Below are positions 6,825 through 8,572 of a DNA stretch of 8,572 nucleotides, piece by piece; positions within the stretch are counted from its first letter, which is position 1, and every line of letters starts with the position of its first letter. The DNA is from an uncultured Eubacteriales bacterium (GTDB lineage: Bacteria > Bacillota > Clostridia > Oscillospirales > CAG-272), in assembly GCA_900547565.1 (NCBI GenBank), contig URHI01000083.1, positions 1 to 8,572 of the forward strand, written 5' to 3'. A program made the position numbers and the translations under genes. Under the pieces are notes generated by a model, which worked only from the letters and a program-made list of their open reading frames with translations, was not told where the DNA came from and made no database searches.

Positions 6825-6830
6825 CTCCTT
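6825..6830 (-). promoter_or_regulatory. Ribosome binding site supporting the long start of subunit K
   Basis: AAGGAG on the minus strand, 10 bases before the ATG of K and just past the stop of I (6832-6834). It is one of the two best ribosome binding sites in the operon, which fits the high copy number of K, and it argues that the N-terminal extension of K is really translated. Confidence 0.8.
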
Positions 6831-6831
6831 T

Positions 6832-8572
6832 TTATATATTACTATTATCAATGGTATAGTTATCGGCCGGAGAAACCGGCTTGAAAATGCGTCCGCCTTC
6901 GGTAAAGAACTTGCCGAAAAACTCTATATATTGCAGACGGCTTGTGTGAACGAATGAACCGAGAATGTTTATTGCCATATTCAGTACGTGTCCGACTATA
7001 AGCACCAGCACCATGCAAAACGTGCCGACGACACTTCCGCCCATCATTGTGGCCAGTATGTTGACCACCTGCGCAACGACTGCCGAGGCAAGTCCCAACG
7101 CCATAATTCTTGAATAAGAAATGAGGTCTGATGCAAAATTGATCAGCCCGTACAGACTGTACAGTCCTCCGCCCAACTTCATAAAGACGTTTTTGTTTTT
7201 GCGCCCCTGCGTCAGCACCATGGCCACCACTCCGGCCAGCGCCACCCATTTGCCGATCCCCGGGGATACTACCAACAGCCCCAGTCCCACAAACAGCAGC
7301 CACACCGGAACGGTATCAAGTATCGCATCAAGCGGATGCCCGTCGTGCCAGGTGATGTACAGCTTAAGTGCCATGCCCGAAATCAAATGGATCCCGCCCA
7401 TGACCAGCGAATATATCATAAAGCTCATGGGGTCCAGCAGCGGGTCAACCAGCACTGCCAGCGTTGCCGGCGCCTTAAGGCCCATAAGGTTGCCCATTAT
7501 CTGAAGCGGCAGGTCGCCGAAATATCCGCCGAACAGCACACCCATTATAGTGCTGCCCAATCCGCACCAGCCGAACATCAGCAAAAAGCGCTTCATACTC
7601 TCCTTGGGCTTTATCAGCCGGACACCGACAAAACATGCCAGCATCAGCAATACACCGTATCCGACATCGGCAAACATCATGCCGAATATCAGGCAGTAAA
7701 ATACCGACATAACCGCGGTAGGATCGTATGTTCCGTACTTGGGGTAAGAATACATGCCCACGACCCACTCGAAATTTTTGGCAAATGCGTTGTTGCGCAG
7801 CAACACCGGCGGATCGTCGTGCTCGGTCGGGTCCTCAAGCTCGTAGGCGCAGGTATATTTGTCAAGCAACGACACGACCCTCTCCACCTGATCGACAGGT
7901 ACCCAGCCGGTCATGACAGAGCAGTATTCAGTCTGTGCCAACAGCAACTTGGTCTGCGCCGCGCTTTTCTGCGTTTCTGTAACGTCAAACAGAGCCTCAA
8001 TATCATCAAGCTCCAGCGCCAAATTACGCAACTCCTCAAGCAGCGCCGTTTCGCGCTTGGCATTCTCGACCATTTTCAGCTCAATTGCACTGCGCTCTAC
8101 CAGCGGAAGTTGTTCAAAGCCGTCCAGTGCGGCACTGTTGAACCCCGCCCTTACCAGCAGCTTTTCAATTTGTTCGGCCGCCTCTGTCAGATAGAACACA
8201 ACAATGTAGCGGGCGGATTTATCGCTGTTTACCTGCTCGATGTAGGCCCCGGCCTCCCTCAACTCAGCAAGCCGCTCATCCGGTGTCTTTGCAGAGATCG
8301 ATCCGAACACTACGCTCGTGCTCTCAGTGGCATGTGTACCCAGCGGAATGTCGAGATTTGCCCACGGCTCCAACATAGCACAGCGTTCTTCAAGTGCCTT
8401 GAGGTCAAGTGCCAGCTTAGCACGCTCCTCGCCGATCTCGCCCGTCCGCCGTACGGCGTCAAGCGCACGTGCGTAACGTCCGTCAGCGATGAAGGCGTCC
8501 TGATCCAGCTCACGCCGGCTCGGGAAAAACGGGTGCTTTTGCTGTGAATACTTGCGCAGCACCGCCAACGCC
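6832..8572 (-). CDS. ntpI: V-type ATP synthase/ATPase subunit I (membrane stator, a-subunit), 5' partial
   Basis: Subunit I carries the two ion half-channels beside the K ring and anchors the peripheral stalks. The 580 residues visible lack the N terminus; family members are about 630-670, so roughly 60-80 residues lie beyond the right edge. A possible TTG start at 8566-8568 is not the real start. Counting that codon as residue 1, the cytoplasmic half is about 1-280, with coiled-coil stretches at about 40-70 and 160-210. The membrane half follows, with FGMMFADVGYG (295-305), ISYSRIMALGLA (484-494) and FVHTSRLQYIEFFGKF (539-554). R487 and R544 match the two conserved arginines of the family; R487 corresponds to the essential one that faces the rotor glutamate. 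The stop is 17 bases before K. Confidence 0.96.
   Translation of the reverse strand, partial: ALAVLRKYSQQKHPFFPSRRELDQDAFIADGRYARALDAVRRTGEIGEERAKLALDLKALEERCAMLEPWANLDIPLGTHATESTSVVFGSISAKTPDERLAELREAGAYIEQVNSDKSARYIVVFYLTEAAEQIEKLLVRAGFNSAALDGFEQLPLVERSAIELKMVENAKRETALLEELRNLALELDDIEALFDVTETQKSAAQTKLLLAQTEYCSVMTGWVPVDQVERVVSLLDKYTCAYELEDPTEHDDPPVLLRNNAFAKNFEWVVGMYSYPKYGTYDPTAVMSVFYCLIFGMMFADVGYGVLLMLACFVGVRLIKPKESMKRFLLMFGWCGLGSTIMGVLFGGYFGDLPLQIMGNLMGLKAPATLAVLVDPLLDPMSFMIYSLVMGGIHLISGMALKLYITWHDGHPLDAILDTVPVWLLFVGLGLLVVSPGIGKWVALAGVVAMVLTQGRKNKNVFMKLGGGLYSLYGLINFASDLISYSRIMALGLASAVVAQVVNILATMMGGSVVGTFCMVLVLIVGHVLNMAINILGSFVHTSRLQYIEFFGKFFTEGGRIFKPVSPADNYTIDNSNI

Noticed and set aside
7336..8547. 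Open frame of 403 codons on the plus strand opposite subunit I
   Set aside because: The product has no recognisable domain and mirrors the well-conserved subunit I gene. Long antisense frames are common in GC-rich coding DNA.
8566..8568. TTG as the start of subunit I
   Set aside because: The frame stays open to the window edge and the first 60-80 residues of the family are missing, so the gene is truncated by the window.

Overview
This window is almost entirely one operon, read on the minus strand, that encodes a bacterial V/A-type (rotary) ATPase. In the direction of transcription (right to left) the genes are subunit I (5' end cut by the window edge), K, E, C, F, A, B and D. A strong rho-independent terminator lies just past D. 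The order I-K-E-C-F-A-B-D matches the core of the Enterococcus hirae ntp operon and of many Clostridia operons. I see no tRNA, rRNA, CRISPR array, mobile element or unrelated gene.

The likely host is a member of the Bacillota, class Clostridia (perhaps an Oscillospiraceae-like gut or anaerobic organism). The reasons are the ntp-type gene order, AAGGAG-type ribosome binding sites, a single-gene four-helix K subunit carrying the Na+-site residues of the E. hirae ring, and moderately high GC. This is inferred from style and family; no species can be named.

Layout: 6832-8572 is subunit I (membrane stator and ion half-channels). 6233-6814 is K (rotor ring). 5549-6220 is E (peripheral stalk). 5400-5548 is a 149-base gap rich in inverted repeats. 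4329-5399 is C (socket between the D/F shaft and the K ring). 4016-4336 is F and overlaps C by 8 bases. 3962-4015 is a gap with a perfect 8-bp hairpin. 2192-3961 is A (catalytic). 795-2174 is B (non-catalytic). 102-773 is D (central shaft). 14-52 is the terminator.

Together the genes supply the A3B3 head, the D-F-C central rotor, the E half of the peripheral stalk, the K ring and the I stator. The missing standard part is the small coiled-coil partner of E (called G or H; NtpF in E. hirae). It usually precedes I, so it probably lies beyond the right-hand edge. The K residues suggest Na+ rather than H+ coupling.

No new kind of system is visible. The most interesting layer is between the genes: the clear inverted repeats fall at three junctions where required subunit copy number changes (E2 to C1, F1 to A3, B3 to D1). 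The junctions between equally needed subunits (C to F, A to B) are tight and I see no such repeats there. K also has an unusual N-terminal extension of about 36 residues, and C has a low-complexity insertion.
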